From: CBDBIK01 sp965206145
GTDB taxonomy: Bacteria > Pseudomonadota > Alphaproteobacteria > TMED109
Direction: 5' to 3'
Assembly (NCBI GenBank): GCA_965206145.1
Contig: CBDBIK010000009.1
Span: forward strand, 124,001 to 188,000
Length of the DNA: 64,000 nt
A program made the translations under genes and the position numbers. Shown piece by piece: positions 43,488 through 52,368 of the stretch. The notes below the pieces were generated by a model. It was not told where the DNA came from. It saw nothing but the letters and a program-made list of their open reading frames with translations, and did no database searches. Numbering within the stretch: position 1 is the stretch's first letter; the number at the start of each line of letters is the position of its first letter.

Positions 43488-44504
43488 TTGTTTACTGTTC
43501 TCTATCCCGATTCCATGGCTCGTGACGGCCTGGAACTCGAGCGGGAAACAGCCAATGGACGAGCTGAGATCGTCCATCACAGAGGGCGGGAGAGGAGCGA
43601 TGTCCCCGACGCCAACTGGAAGCGGGCTCATGCCCTCATCACCGGTGTGCAGATCCCCATCGATTCAGAGGTGGTTGCCAAACTCGAATCATGCCGGGTT
43701 ATCACCCGGATCGGTGTCGGCTACGACCTCATCGACATCCGCGCGGCGGGGAAAGCGGGAATCGCTGTGTGCAACGTCCCCGACTATGGCACTACGGAGG
43801 TGGCCGATCACGCAATCGCGCTCATCCTGAATTTCGCCCGCGGCCTCCTCGCGTTCAATGAACGCTTCCGCGAGGATCCTGATAAGGGCTGGAGTTACCT
43901 GCACGCGCCGACGCTCACCCGCGTCGCTGGCAAGACACTCGGCATCATCGGGCTCGGGCGGATCGGCACTGCTTCGGCACTCCGCGCCAAGGGATTCGGC
44001 CTCCGGGTCGTCGCCTACGACCCCTACATCCCGGATGGACAGGAAAAAGCTCTCGACGTCGAGCGCTTCGATGATCTGCACACGATGCTTGCCGAGTGCG
44101 ATTTCGTGACCGTGCACTGCCTTGCCAATGAAGAGACCTACGGTCTGATCGGCGATTCGGAAATCGAGAAAATGAAGCCAGGAGCGATTCTTGCCAACAC
44201 GTCGCGCGGGACCGTTGTTGTGCTCGACGCGGTAGAGCGGGGACTGCGTTCAGGACAACTTGGTGCCGCAGGGCTCGACGTTTTCCCCGAGGAGCCACCC
44301 TCTCCCGACCACTCGCTCTTGCAAGCTTGGCGGGCCCGTGAGGACTGGGTGCGTGATCGTCTCGTTATTACCCCACACGCTGCCTTCTACAGCAGCGTCG
44401 GGATGGATTTCCTAAGAAAAAAGGCTCTACGCACGTGCCTTGACTTTCTCGAGAACGGCATTCTGAACAATTGCGTGAACCGGAAGTTCCTCGTTACCAA
44501 CTGA
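43488..44504 (+). CDS. D-isomer-specific 2-hydroxyacid dehydrogenase (CtBP-like)
   Basis: A 338-residue NAD-dependent dehydrogenase. It has GVGYDLIDIRAAGKAGIAVCNVPDYGTTEVADHAI, the Rossmann motif GIIGLGRIGTASALRAKGFG, the catalytic Arg in LANTSRGTVVVLDAVERGL, the Glu in LDVFPEEP, and the His in ITPHAAFYS. The start appears to be a TTG. It probably works with the preceding dehydratase on a sugar acid. It converges with phoX, stops 7 bases apart. Confidence 0.88.
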   Translation: MFTVLYPDSMARDGLELERETANGRAEIVHHRGRERSDVPDANWKRAHALITGVQIPIDSEVVAKLESCRVITRIGVGYDLIDIRAAGKAGIAVCNVPDYGTTEVADHAIALILNFARGLLAFNERFREDPDKGWSYLHAPTLTRVAGKTLGIIGLGRIGTASALRAKGFGLRVVAYDPYIPDGQEKALDVERFDDLHTMLAECDFVTVHCLANEETYGLIGDSEIEKMKPGAILANTSRGTVVVLDAVERGLRSGQLGAAGLDVFPEEPPSPDHSLLQAWRAREDWVRDRLVITPHAAFYSSVGMDFLRKKALRTCLDFLENGILNNCVNRKFLVTN

Positions 44505-44511
44505 GCCGCGT

Positions 44512-46440
44512 TCAGCCTCCGACGGAGCCACCGTCTTTTCGCCGTACTGCAAGCACCGAAGGCCGGGGCGGCATGCCGTCTTGGAAGTCCGGCCAGCGTG
44601 TGGCGGGGTCTGAAAATGTGGATCCGCGTTCGAAACCGCGGAAATTCCTTGTTCCCTCGGCACCCGGATGCTGGACGGCAAGAAACAGAGTGTTGCCGTC
44701 CGGCGTGAAGGTCGGACCGCACATCTCCGATCCTACTGGACAGCGGAAAAACATGCGTCCCGTGCCGCGGCCTGATCCTTCGGTTTCCAGTGCCCACAAG
44801 CCGTCAGCAGTCCCTGTGTTTTTCCAGGACCCTCCTTGGTCCGTAGCAATCCACAGCCTTCCCGCAGGATCGACAGCGGCGTTGTCGGGGCTTGCGAACC
44901 AGCCGTCTCGGGACGTGCGGGGATTCCAAGAGGCATCCCCGGCAGGGTCACCTGCCTCGACGAGAATCTCCCAGCTGAACGTGTTCGCCGCATGGTCACC
45001 GCTGGGCGGGGAAAGTTCAACCACGATCCCGCCCCGGTTCTCTGCACGACGATGGACCGCGTCGGTTTGATCGGCCGTGCGCTTGTTGTTGTTGGTGAGA
45101 ATCACGTAGACCTTGCCGGTTCGTGAGTTGGGTTGGACGTCCTCGGGCCGGTCCATTGGCGTGGCACCAAGCGCATCACCCGCTTCGCGCGCACGGATCA
45201 GCACGTCGGCTTGGCTTGTAAATCCCTGCTCTGGTACCAACGGATCGTGTCCGAAAACGAGCGGGAGCCAGGTCACGCTTCCCGACGAATCGAACCTTGC
45301 GACCGAGAGAGTGCCGTGATCGAGAAGGTGGCGGTTCGCCTCGCGGTTGGAGGGATCCACACGATCCTTGCTCACGAACCGGTAGAGGTAATCAAAACGC
45401 TGGTCATCGCCCATGTAGACAACCAGCCGCCCGTCCTCGTTAACGATGGTTTCCGCACCTTCGTGTTTGAAACGTCCAAGTGCGGTTCGTTTCCTCGGAA
45501 CCGAGGTGGGATCCAGCGGGTCAATCTCGACAATCCAGCCGAAGCGGTTGGGCTCGTTCGGTTCCTGGTCGAGATGGAAACGGGCATCATGGTCAGCCCA
45601 GTGATACCAGCCGCCGGGCACGCCGTAGCGTTTGCGAGCTTCTTCGTCCGGGTGAGGTGTGTTGGAACCCTTGAAATAGAGGTTGAAGTTCTCTTCCGCC
45701 GTGAGCCACGTGCCCCAAGGTGTCATGCCTCCGGCGCAATTATTGATCATGCCTAGAACCTGCCTGCCACGGGGATCAGCGTTCGTGCGAAGGCGGAGAT
45801 CACCTGCGGCAGGACCCGAGATCTCCATCGGCGTAGAGGCGGTAATGCGGCGGTTGTAAGTTCCGATGACCGATTTCCACCCGGAGGAAGTACGATGAAT
45901 TTCGACGATGCTCCCACCGTGAGCCGCCATCTCAATGGCGACGCGTGCGGCGGAAGGGCGGCGGCCGTCTTTCCAACCCTCGCCGGCTTCCGGAAACATC
46001 AAGGCTTCGTTCGTGAACTCATGATTGACACAGAGAAGCCCGCGATTGTTCGTCTTCCCGTCGAGGGGAAGGAAGCCGATGTAGTCATTGTTGTAACCAA
46101 ACTGCATGGCTTGGGCGGCGGCCGTTTGGACGGCGGGATCGAAAGCGGGTGCGCCTGGCAGAACCGGATCGCCCCACCGCAGAAGCACTTCCGCCTCGTG
46201 GCCGGGAGCGACATGGTGGGTTTCGTCGACCCCGTGGGAAATTTCATCGAAAGAATGAGAGCCCTGCAAAGGACTTGCACAGGCCACGAGCGGTGCCGTC
46301 AGTGCGCCTGATGCGCACGCCAAACCTGAAGTCAGGAAGCGGCGCCGGTCGAGACGGGCTTCGAGGATTTCCCCGAAGGACGGTGCCGTCGAAGGATTGA
46401 CGGCCATGTCTTCCGGATCGAAACCGTGGAATGTCGTCAT
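44512..46440 (-). CDS. phoX: PhoX family alkaline phosphatase
   Basis: A 642-residue calcium/iron phosphatase of the PhoX (DUF839) family. A Tat signal is visible (DRRRFLTSGLACASGALTAPLVACA), so folded protein is exported to the periplasm. It has VNHEFTNEALMFPEAGEG, NNCAGGMTPWGTWLTAEENFNLYF, and ADHDARFHLDQEPNEPNRFGWIVEIDP. The ATG at 46440 has TTGGAG six bases upstream. PhoX genes are commonly under PhoB control; I found no convincing Pho box here, only other repeats. Confidence 0.92.
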   Translation of the reverse strand: MTTFHGFDPEDMAVNPSTAPSFGEILEARLDRRRFLTSGLACASGALTAPLVACASPLQGSHSFDEISHGVDETHHVAPGHEAEVLLRWGDPVLPGAPAFDPAVQTAAAQAMQFGYNNDYIGFLPLDGKTNNRGLLCVNHEFTNEALMFPEAGEGWKDGRRPSAARVAIEMAAHGGSIVEIHRTSSGWKSVIGTYNRRITASTPMEISGPAAGDLRLRTNADPRGRQVLGMINNCAGGMTPWGTWLTAEENFNLYFKGSNTPHPDEEARKRYGVPGGWYHWADHDARFHLDQEPNEPNRFGWIVEIDPLDPTSVPRKRTALGRFKHEGAETIVNEDGRLVVYMGDDQRFDYLYRFVSKDRVDPSNREANRHLLDHGTLSVARFDSSGSVTWLPLVFGHDPLVPEQGFTSQADVLIRAREAGDALGATPMDRPEDVQPNSRTGKVYVILTNNNKRTADQTDAVHRRAENRGGIVVELSPPSGDHAANTFSWEILVEAGDPAGDASWNPRTSRDGWFASPDNAAVDPAGRLWIATDQGGSWKNTGTADGLWALETEGSGRGTGRMFFRCPVGSEMCGPTFTPDGNTLFLAVQHPGAEGTRNFRGFERGSTFSDPATRWPDFQDGMPPRPSVLAVRRKDGGSVGG

Positions 46441-46460
46441 TTTTGCTCCAATACGTTCTG

Positions 46461-46520
46461 TAGTGGTGAATGCGAGAATTGCACCTCGCAAGTAGTGGTG
46501 CGTATACACGCAAGCACCAC
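46461..46520. promoter_or_regulatory. Repeat-rich phoX upstream region
   Basis: Three short patterns sit within 80 bases of the phoX start. TAGTGGTG occurs twice as a direct repeat (46461-46468 and 46493-46500). An inverted repeat TGCGAG/CTCGCA occupies 46471-46476 and 46485-46490. GTGGTGC/GCACCAC occupies 46495-46501 and 46514-46520, around a GTATAC core. They could be operator sites or transcript hairpins. No known consensus is matched. Confidence 0.35.
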
Positions 46521-46880
46521 CATACGCATGAAACTAGTAACCGAACTGTGCAACGACTTCATCAACGGGTGGCAGGGTTCTTTCTAAGCGCATCTATGCT
46601 GAACGGGTTATGGTGTCGAGATCTACGCTTCACGCTGAGCACCATTTCGGCGAACAATCCAAAAATAGCGACATTTTCGCGCATGGTGGACCCTTCCGTA
46701 TGGAAGTCCATTGGCAGGGCGATTCTAACTCAAAATCGGATGTGAGCAAAACGCATTAAGTGCGCCCGGATTGCAAGCGTTGTTGCATGGACCTAGCGCT
46801 GCCCGCAATTTACCCTTAATCCATAGGTATTGCTCAAGCGACAACCACGAACTCGGGACGGCCAAGCTCGGTCATTTTGT
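46521..46880. other. Non-coding stretch at the left edge of the accessory island
   Basis: No gene is visible in these 360 bases. Base composition changes across it from the GC-rich core to the more AT-rich type I restriction region. No tRNA, integrase or duplicated attachment site was seen, and I could not match it to the right edge near 58.5-58.8 kb. Confidence 0.5.
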
Positions 46881-49880
46881 TCAAGCCAAGTCGGAATAAC
46901 GTTCAAAGAACGCACTGAGCCTGTCCAGAACGACTTGTTTTTTCGCGGCATGGCTGTTGTTTTTGCCGAACCTTGAAATGGGCGGTAGAATCTTTGTAAT
47001 CGCGGTGCCGGCGATTGGGATCGCGCCGTCCCGGAACGCGCTACCGACAAAAGCCTGTGTTTCTTTGGCGTTGAGGTCCTCGTTGGCAATGATCTGATTA
47101 AGCTCCTCAGCCTTTTTTGCAGAAATGAAAGTGGTCCATTCTGAACCGACCGTGGCATTCATGGAAACGGATTCCACGAACGTCTCAATGAGATCCTTTT
47201 TGTTGCGCAAGCTGGGGCTTGCATCGACCGCGCACTCAATGATGGTGCGGATTTCCTTGTCCTGCCCGGTTCCTTTTGTGTTCAGGTATTCTTCGACCAG
47301 CGCCAGAATGTAATCTACGTTGACTTCGACCTGCTTGATCAACTCGGTCTCAAACACCAGATCATCGTTGATTGTTTCCTTTTCAGCCTCGGATGTGCTG
47401 CGGAAGTCGGCGTGCAAGTCCAGGTATAAACTCTTGTAATTCTGAAGGTCGCGGTCATTCAGGATTTCATTGCCTGCAAAATCGTCAAAGGCGGTAAGGA
47501 TGTTCTGCAGTCTTAAGATGGCACCGAAGAGCGTGATGAACGCTTTTTGCATCTCTTCGCCGTTGATGTCTTGGCCCAACGGGTAATTGGTAACGAGATC
47601 ATCGATCTGCTGATGATACTCCGTGTAGTAATCAGCATAGGGTTTCAACAAAACGATCCCCTCGGCATCCTTGTTACCAAACTGGGCCAAAGCGGTTTTG
47701 GTTTCCTGCTCAAGATTGCGAAAGGAGATGATATTGCCGTAGGTTTTGACCGAATTGAGGATACGGTTGGTACGCGAATAGGCTTGAATGAGCCCGTGCA
47801 TACGTAGGTTTTTGTCCACCCACAGGGTATTGAGTGTGGTTGCGTCGAAGCCGGTCAGGAACATATTGACCACGATCACCAAATCCAGGTCGCGGTTTTT
47901 CAGTTTCTGTGACAAATGCTTGTAATAGTTTTCGAACTTGTCAGCCGAAGTGTTGAATGAAGTGTTGAACAAAGCGTTATAGTCGGAGATGGCGTTTTGC
48001 AGAAAATCGTGATCGTTTTGATCCAGCCCTTCAGTCAGTAAGGCATCGGGTTCTTCTTGGTTGGCGGCAAAGCTGTAAATCAAGCCCACCTTGAGACGCT
48101 GCGCGGGCGACATATCTTTTTGCTGATCGGAGAATTCGGTGTAATAGCGTTTGGCTGCGGCGATGGAAGCGCAAGCGAACAGTGAGTTGAAACCGGCCAA
48201 CCGTTTGCCATCATGACGATAGGCGTTGGCACGTTTGGTTTTCTGGTCAAAGTGCTCGCGGATGTAGGTCACGACCTGCTTGATGCGCGGTGTAGCGAGC
48301 AACGCTTTTTCCGTATTGATCGCCGACACTTTCTTGTCCTTGATGCGCGTTTGTGTCCTGACCGTGTTGAGGTAGTCGATGCGGAACGGTAGCACATTCT
48401 TATCGTTGATGGCATCGACGATGGTGTAGGTGTGCAACTTGTCGCCAAAGGCCTGTTCGGTGGTGTATGGCAGATTCTCACTGCTTGTTCCTGCATTTTC
48501 GGCGAAAATTGGCGTTCCGGTGAAGCCGAACAGGTGGTAGTGTTTGAAGGCTCGTGTTATGTGAGCGTGCATGTCGCCGAACTGGCTCCGGTGGCACTCG
48601 TCAAAGATTACCACCACATGCTTATCGTAAACTAGATTTTTATTGTTCATGGTGACGAAGCGTGAGAGCTTCTGAATGGTGGTGATAATGATGCGTGCGG
48701 TTGGGCTTTCAAGCTGCTGTTTCAACTTCGCTGTGGAGGCGTTGGAGTTAGCGGCACCTTTTTCGAAGCGTTCGTATTCGCGCATGGTTTGGTGGTCCAG
48801 ATCTTTGCGGTCGACCACAAACAGCACCTTATCGATCTCAGGCAATTTTTGTGCCAGTTGCGCCGCCTTGAAACTGGTCAGCGTCTTGCCGCTGCCGGTG
48901 GTGTGCCAGATATAGCCACCTGCGGCGATGGTACCCAGTTGCTTGTGATTGGTGGCAGTCGCGATGCGTTGCAGGATGCATTCAGTTGCGACAATCTGAT
49001 AAGGTCGCATAACTAGAAGTTCGCGTTTCGTATCGAAAACGCAGTAGCGGGTCAGAATTTTCAGCAGTGTGTGCTTGGCGAAGAAGGTTTTGGTAAAGCC
49101 GGTTAGCCCCTTAATGGGTTGGTTCTTGGCATCGGCCCACCAGCTGGTGAACGCGAAACTATTGGAGGTGTTGCTGCGCGCGCGTTTGCTGCGCTGGTTC
49201 TTGAGATGACCATTGCGCACAGTGTTGCTGTAATATTTGGTCAGGGTGCCATTGCTGATGACGAACAGCTGCACATATTTAAACAGGCCAGAACCCGCCC
49301 AGAAGCTGTCGCGCTGGTACCGGGTGATCTGGTTGAATGCCTCGCGGATGTCCACACCACGGCGCTTTAGCTCGACATGCACCATAGGCAGACCGTTAAC
49401 CAGCACAGTCACATCGTAGCGGTTGGCGCGCCTACCATCGGCCTCATACTGATTGATGACTTGCAGGATATTGTTGTGAATGTGCTGCTTGTCGACCAGG
49501 TAAATATTTTTGCCCGTACCGTCGTCGCGCTTCAGCACCTGCACATGATCTTCCTGGATGCGTGCGGTCTTGTCCACAATGCCATCATTTGCACTGGCTA
49601 TGTTGGTAGAAAAGAAGCGATCCCATTCGGTATCTGAAAACGTGATTTTATTGAGCTTCTCTAGTTGATGGCGCAGATTGGCAACCAGATCGACCTCCGA
49701 GGTGATCGGCAGGTATTCGAAGGCCTGTGCCTGCAACTGTTCGATGAAGGTCCGTTCGAGTTCGGCCTCACTCTGGTAAGCTGTTTCCCGAACCGCGTCG
49801 GGCAGAAACTCGGCGACGACCGTGCTTTCGTTGGAAAGCGCAATCGGCTCGATGCGGTGGGGTGGTAGGTCTCTGGCCAT
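46881..49880 (-). CDS. hsdR: Type I restriction enzyme subunit R (HsdR)
   Basis: A 999-residue intact motor and nuclease subunit. The N-terminal endonuclease domain has the PD-(D/E)xK motif in YDVTVLVNGLPMVHVELKRRGV (about 158-179). Helicase motif I is WHTTGSGKTLTSFKAA, motif II VVIFDECHRSQFG, followed by FTGTPI and the second RecA domain with VVNMFLTGFDATTLNTLWVDK and AYSRTNRI. The C-terminal domain is helical. Length matches functional HsdR. It should cut unmethylated DNA once bound by HsdM2S. It is separated from hsdM by nearly 7 kb of inserted or decayed DNA. Confidence 0.94.
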   Translation of the reverse strand: MARDLPPHRIEPIALSNESTVVAEFLPDAVRETAYQSEAELERTFIEQLQAQAFEYLPITSEVDLVANLRHQLEKLNKITFSDTEWDRFFSTNIASANDGIVDKTARIQEDHVQVLKRDDGTGKNIYLVDKQHIHNNILQVINQYEADGRRANRYDVTVLVNGLPMVHVELKRRGVDIREAFNQITRYQRDSFWAGSGLFKYVQLFVISNGTLTKYYSNTVRNGHLKNQRSKRARSNTSNSFAFTSWWADAKNQPIKGLTGFTKTFFAKHTLLKILTRYCVFDTKRELLVMRPYQIVATECILQRIATATNHKQLGTIAAGGYIWHTTGSGKTLTSFKAAQLAQKLPEIDKVLFVVDRKDLDHQTMREYERFEKGAANSNASTAKLKQQLESPTARIIITTIQKLSRFVTMNNKNLVYDKHVVVIFDECHRSQFGDMHAHITRAFKHYHLFGFTGTPIFAENAGTSSENLPYTTEQAFGDKLHTYTIVDAINDKNVLPFRIDYLNTVRTQTRIKDKKVSAINTEKALLATPRIKQVVTYIREHFDQKTKRANAYRHDGKRLAGFNSLFACASIAAAKRYYTEFSDQQKDMSPAQRLKVGLIYSFAANQEEPDALLTEGLDQNDHDFLQNAISDYNALFNTSFNTSADKFENYYKHLSQKLKNRDLDLVIVVNMFLTGFDATTLNTLWVDKNLRMHGLIQAYSRTNRILNSVKTYGNIISFRNLEQETKTALAQFGNKDAEGIVLLKPYADYYTEYHQQIDDLVTNYPLGQDINGEEMQKAFITLFGAILRLQNILTAFDDFAGNEILNDRDLQNYKSLYLDLHADFRSTSEAEKETINDDLVFETELIKQVEVNVDYILALVEEYLNTKGTGQDKEIRTIIECAVDASPSLRNKKDLIETFVESVSMNATVGSEWTTFISAKKAEELNQIIANEDLNAKETQAFVGSAFRDGAIPIAGTAITKILPPISRFGKNNSHAAKKQVVLDRLSAFFERYSDLA

Positions 49881-49893
49881 AACGTCCCTTTAC

Positions 49894-50076
49894 CTATGGG
49901 CTCGAAGCCTGGTCCGGTGCATCCTCACCTTTTCTGACCGGTTTTCCGTCTTGCCAAATCACGGCGTACTGGCCCAGCCGCCGCTTTCTCTCCAAGGCCT
50001 TGCAGACGGCTTGACGGAGAGTTTCCAGTTGTTGTTGTCCTTCTGGCGAAGGCATGTTTTTTTTCGATGCATTCAT
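49894..50076 (-). CDS. Small protein coupled to zeta-toxin-like gene
   Basis: A 60-residue protein (ETLRQAVCKALERKRRLGQYAVIWQDGKPV) whose ATG overlaps the original stop of the zeta-like gene (ATGA), so the two were translated as a pair. It could be the antitoxin or accessory partner; this is inferred from the overlap and the pairing seen with such toxins. It is short, charged, with no membrane helix. It ends 13 bases before hsdR. Confidence 0.6.
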   Translation of the reverse strand: MNASKKNMPSPEGQQQLETLRQAVCKALERKRRLGQYAVIWQDGKPVRKGEDAPDQASSP

Positions 50077-50644
50077 CGATTGATCTCCTCAAGAAGAAGC
50101 TGGTAGTCGTCGTCATGGATAATATCCCTGTCATTGCCGTGTTGCTCGAATACCAACGCCGGATTTTCACCGTCGTTCATGAAACACGTACAGCTGTCGA
50201 CACGATGACTGAAACGTCAAGCAGGTGGCGCAGACTGCGCGGAAAGCGCCTTTCTATATCCGTTGCAGGAATATTATGCCCGCCGTGGGCGACCCGCTCG
50301 GCCACGCGCAACTTCGACATTTCAACACTGGGCAATGCCAAGTAGATCAGCTCTACCCGCCAGCCATCGGCTTGCAGGCATTTGACTAACTGCAGATAGG
50401 TACGCCCCGCCAAGGTGGTTTCAAAGGCGAAGTTTTCGCGGGCTGCGATGCGCTGCTGGACCTCGCGCAGAAAGATGCGGCTGGCGGCAAGTAATTTCCG
50501 TTCAGGTGCGAGAGGGGAAAGCCCGGCGGCAATCAGGTCGGCATTAATAAAATGGGCATTACCCGCCACCTGAGGCAGATACTCCAGCGCAAAGGTGGTT
50601 TTTCCTGCGCCATTGGGCCCGGCGATGATCCAGCAAACCGGCAT
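50073..50644 (-). pseudogene. Frameshifted zeta toxin family P-loop kinase
   Basis: Begins with a canonical P-loop (CWIIAGPNGAGKTTFALEYLP), then INADLIAAGLSPLAPE and FAFETTLAGRTYL, as in zeta-type kinases. The frame runs to a stop at 50177, but the family's C-terminal part continues in another frame from about 50211: FSHRVDSCTCFMNDGENPALVFEQHG to EEINR with a TGA at 50075-50073. A single missing base near 50212-50214 explains it. The truncated 155-residue product keeps the P-loop and could retain some activity. It starts overlapping the hsdS stop. Confidence 0.75.
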
Positions 50645-51849
50645 CAGGCAGCCTCCCGAAACTTAAGTAAGCGGTCGCGGTAATACTCGTACTGCTGGCG
50701 GCGAGCCGTGAGTTCGGCGGGCAGGCCGCTTGAAAGGTCGTTTGCCAGCGCGTCGAATTTATCGAGAATGGCGACGATGCGGGCTTGTTCTTCGAAAGGT
50801 GGGACGGGAATGCGAATCTTCGCAAGACTCTCACCAGATATCCGTCTTACTTTGGCTCCTGTGATGCGTGGTTTTTTCTGTGACCGAAATAGTTCCGTCT
50901 GGAAGAAATAGGAAACGTATCGCGAATTCAGTGTATGTTGAAAAATATAGGCATCACCACTGATAGCTACATCTTGATCGCCCAGCCAAGCAACAGCCTT
51001 CGCCACGGCCTCATCGTCCTCGCTTGTGGTGGCAATGACCAAATCACCCATACGGGCTTTCCGCAAGCGTGTTGCAGAATTTGGTTCGATAAAAGACTTT
51101 GTTGTCTTCGCCCATGTGCCATAATGCGTGTGAATCTGGCCGTAATGAATGCAGCCAATACCAGACTTGGTGAAGTCTGATTTCTGAATGCCTGAGCCAC
51201 GAACAAACTTGCCAATCTCACCCAATGTCGTCCACCTTATGCTCGCTGCTCGCTGCTCGCTCTCATCGAAGCTGAGCAGCGCGTCGCGGTAGTACTTGTA
51301 CTGCCGCCGACGCGCCTCCAGCTCCGCCTCCAGCTCCGCCTCCAGCTCCGCCTCCAGCTCCGCCTCCAGCTCCGTGAAAGTGTCCAGAATGTCAACAATT
51401 TCTTGCTGTACCGGCAGAGGGGGAAGAGGGATTTTCAAATTCGAATATTTTGAAATCCAATGACGAGCATGGCTTGATGGTGTATATCGAATGTTCTTCA
51501 TTGCATAATAAACATATTTGAAGTTGACGCCTTCTTCTGGCGTTATCATCTTCATTGCTGAGCTTTTAACCTTGAAATCAAAATCGACCCAGTGAAAAGA
51601 GGTCGTGAAGTCGTCAAAAATAATAACGGGCTTATCTTTATTTGCTCTGTAAGTGCCGTCTTTTTCATTCGTGTGACCAAGAATAAAACTGTCGCCCGCT
51701 GTTAAAACAGGTGTGGAAAAATTATCGTTATACTCCGTTGATTTTACGATGTATTTGGTTGGTTGGGCGTAAGTTAACAATGTGTTTAAAGCTGCAAACT
51801 CCACCCCATCCGGGCAATGCTCGTTTATCAATTCATCAATTCTGTTCAT
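50644..51849 (-). CDS. hsdS: Type I restriction specificity subunit S (HsdS), intact
   Basis: A 401-residue HsdS with two target-recognition domains (about 15-140 and 205-345) and two conserved helical spacers. The first TRD ends HWISKYSNLKIPLPPLPVQQEIVDILDTFTELEA; the second ends IRIPVPPFEEQARIVAILDKFDALAND. The central spacer holds five ELEA repeats (see repeat entry). Each TRD reads half of a split DNA target. The N-terminal MNRIDELINEHCPDGVEF resembles that of the broken copy next to hsdM, so both probably used the same HsdM. Confidence 0.93.
   Translation of the reverse strand: MNRIDELINEHCPDGVEFAALNTLLTYAQPTKYIVKSTEYNDNFSTPVLTAGDSFILGHTNEKDGTYRANKDKPVIIFDDFTTSFHWVDFDFKVKSSAMKMITPEEGVNFKYVYYAMKNIRYTPSSHARHWISKYSNLKIPLPPLPVQQEIVDILDTFTELEAELEAELEAELEAELEARRRQYKYYRDALLSFDESEQRAASIRWTTLGEIGKFVRGSGIQKSDFTKSGIGCIHYGQIHTHYGTWAKTTKSFIEPNSATRLRKARMGDLVIATTSEDDEAVAKAVAWLGDQDVAISGDAYIFQHTLNSRYVSYFFQTELFRSQKKPRITGAKVRRISGESLAKIRIPVPPFEEQARIVAILDKFDALANDLSSGLPAELTARRQQYEYYRDRLLKFREAA
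51314..51373 (-). repeat. Five perfect 12-bp repeats in the hsdS central spacer
   Basis: The unit GCCTCCAGCTCC (plus-strand reading) occurs five times without mismatch at 51314, 51326, 51338, 51350 and 51362. It encodes ELEA units in the helix joining the two recognition domains. Because 12 is a multiple of three, gain or loss of units keeps the frame while altering the distance between domains, as with the TAEL repeats of EcoR124. Confidence 0.95.
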
Positions 51850-51851
51850 GA

Positions 51852-52149
51852 TTACAGCTCTCCGGTTTTGAATTCGCTATAGCCTTCGTAGTAATAGCTG
51901 ACATCAATGCCCTTCATAAACAGGGCGCGATCATCAACCTGATCGGTTAGTGCCTCTTTGAGCAGGATCTTGATTTCCACATCCTTCACCACGCTGCGCT
52001 GCGTAGCAGAAAGATAGTCATCCTTATCCACTCCATTCCAATCCACCACTTGGCGCAATTCTTTTTTAAGCATCAAATCCAGCCAGATACGCGTGGCGCG
52101 TCCGTTACCTTCGCGGAACGGGTGGGCAATGTTCATCTCTACATATTTT
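51852..52149 (-). pseudogene. 5'-truncated Fic family protein
   Basis: About 98 codons of the C-terminal part of a Fic AMP-transferase-type protein, including the whole catalytic motif HPFREGNGRATR. The readable sequence begins KYVEMNIAHPF exactly where the left end of the IS1595-like element stops (52152), so the N-terminal fold has been removed. An ATG at 52136 could still start a 94-residue peptide. It is placed two bases before hsdS. Confidence 0.8.
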
Positions 52150-52183
52150 CAGGGATTATATCGCAAAGTAATATCAGCCGCTG

Positions 52184-52368
52184 CTAATCGGGATCATTGG
52201 ACTTGGGTTTCCGGACAATCTGGGCGTTGAAAATCGTACGGCACAGCGTTTCGTCCTCCGCGCCAGGCATGTGGTCTGTCTTTCAATCTCGAGCTTGCTC
52301 GGCTGGTAATCCTTCGGCGGCAACTCAATTTTATTCTTTTTCTCATAGACAGTTCTCCAATTTTTCAA
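52184..52368 (-). pseudogene. Frameshifted small protein downstream of DUF262 gene
   Basis: Starts MKNWRTVYEKKNKIELPPKDYQPSKLEIERQT; the natural continuation MPGAEDETLCRTIFNAQIV with a TAG at 52186-52184 is in another frame, the shift lying near 52270. The out-of-frame reading runs to 52174. The start overlaps the end of the DUF262 remnant by 26 nt. Function is unknown. Confidence 0.55.
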
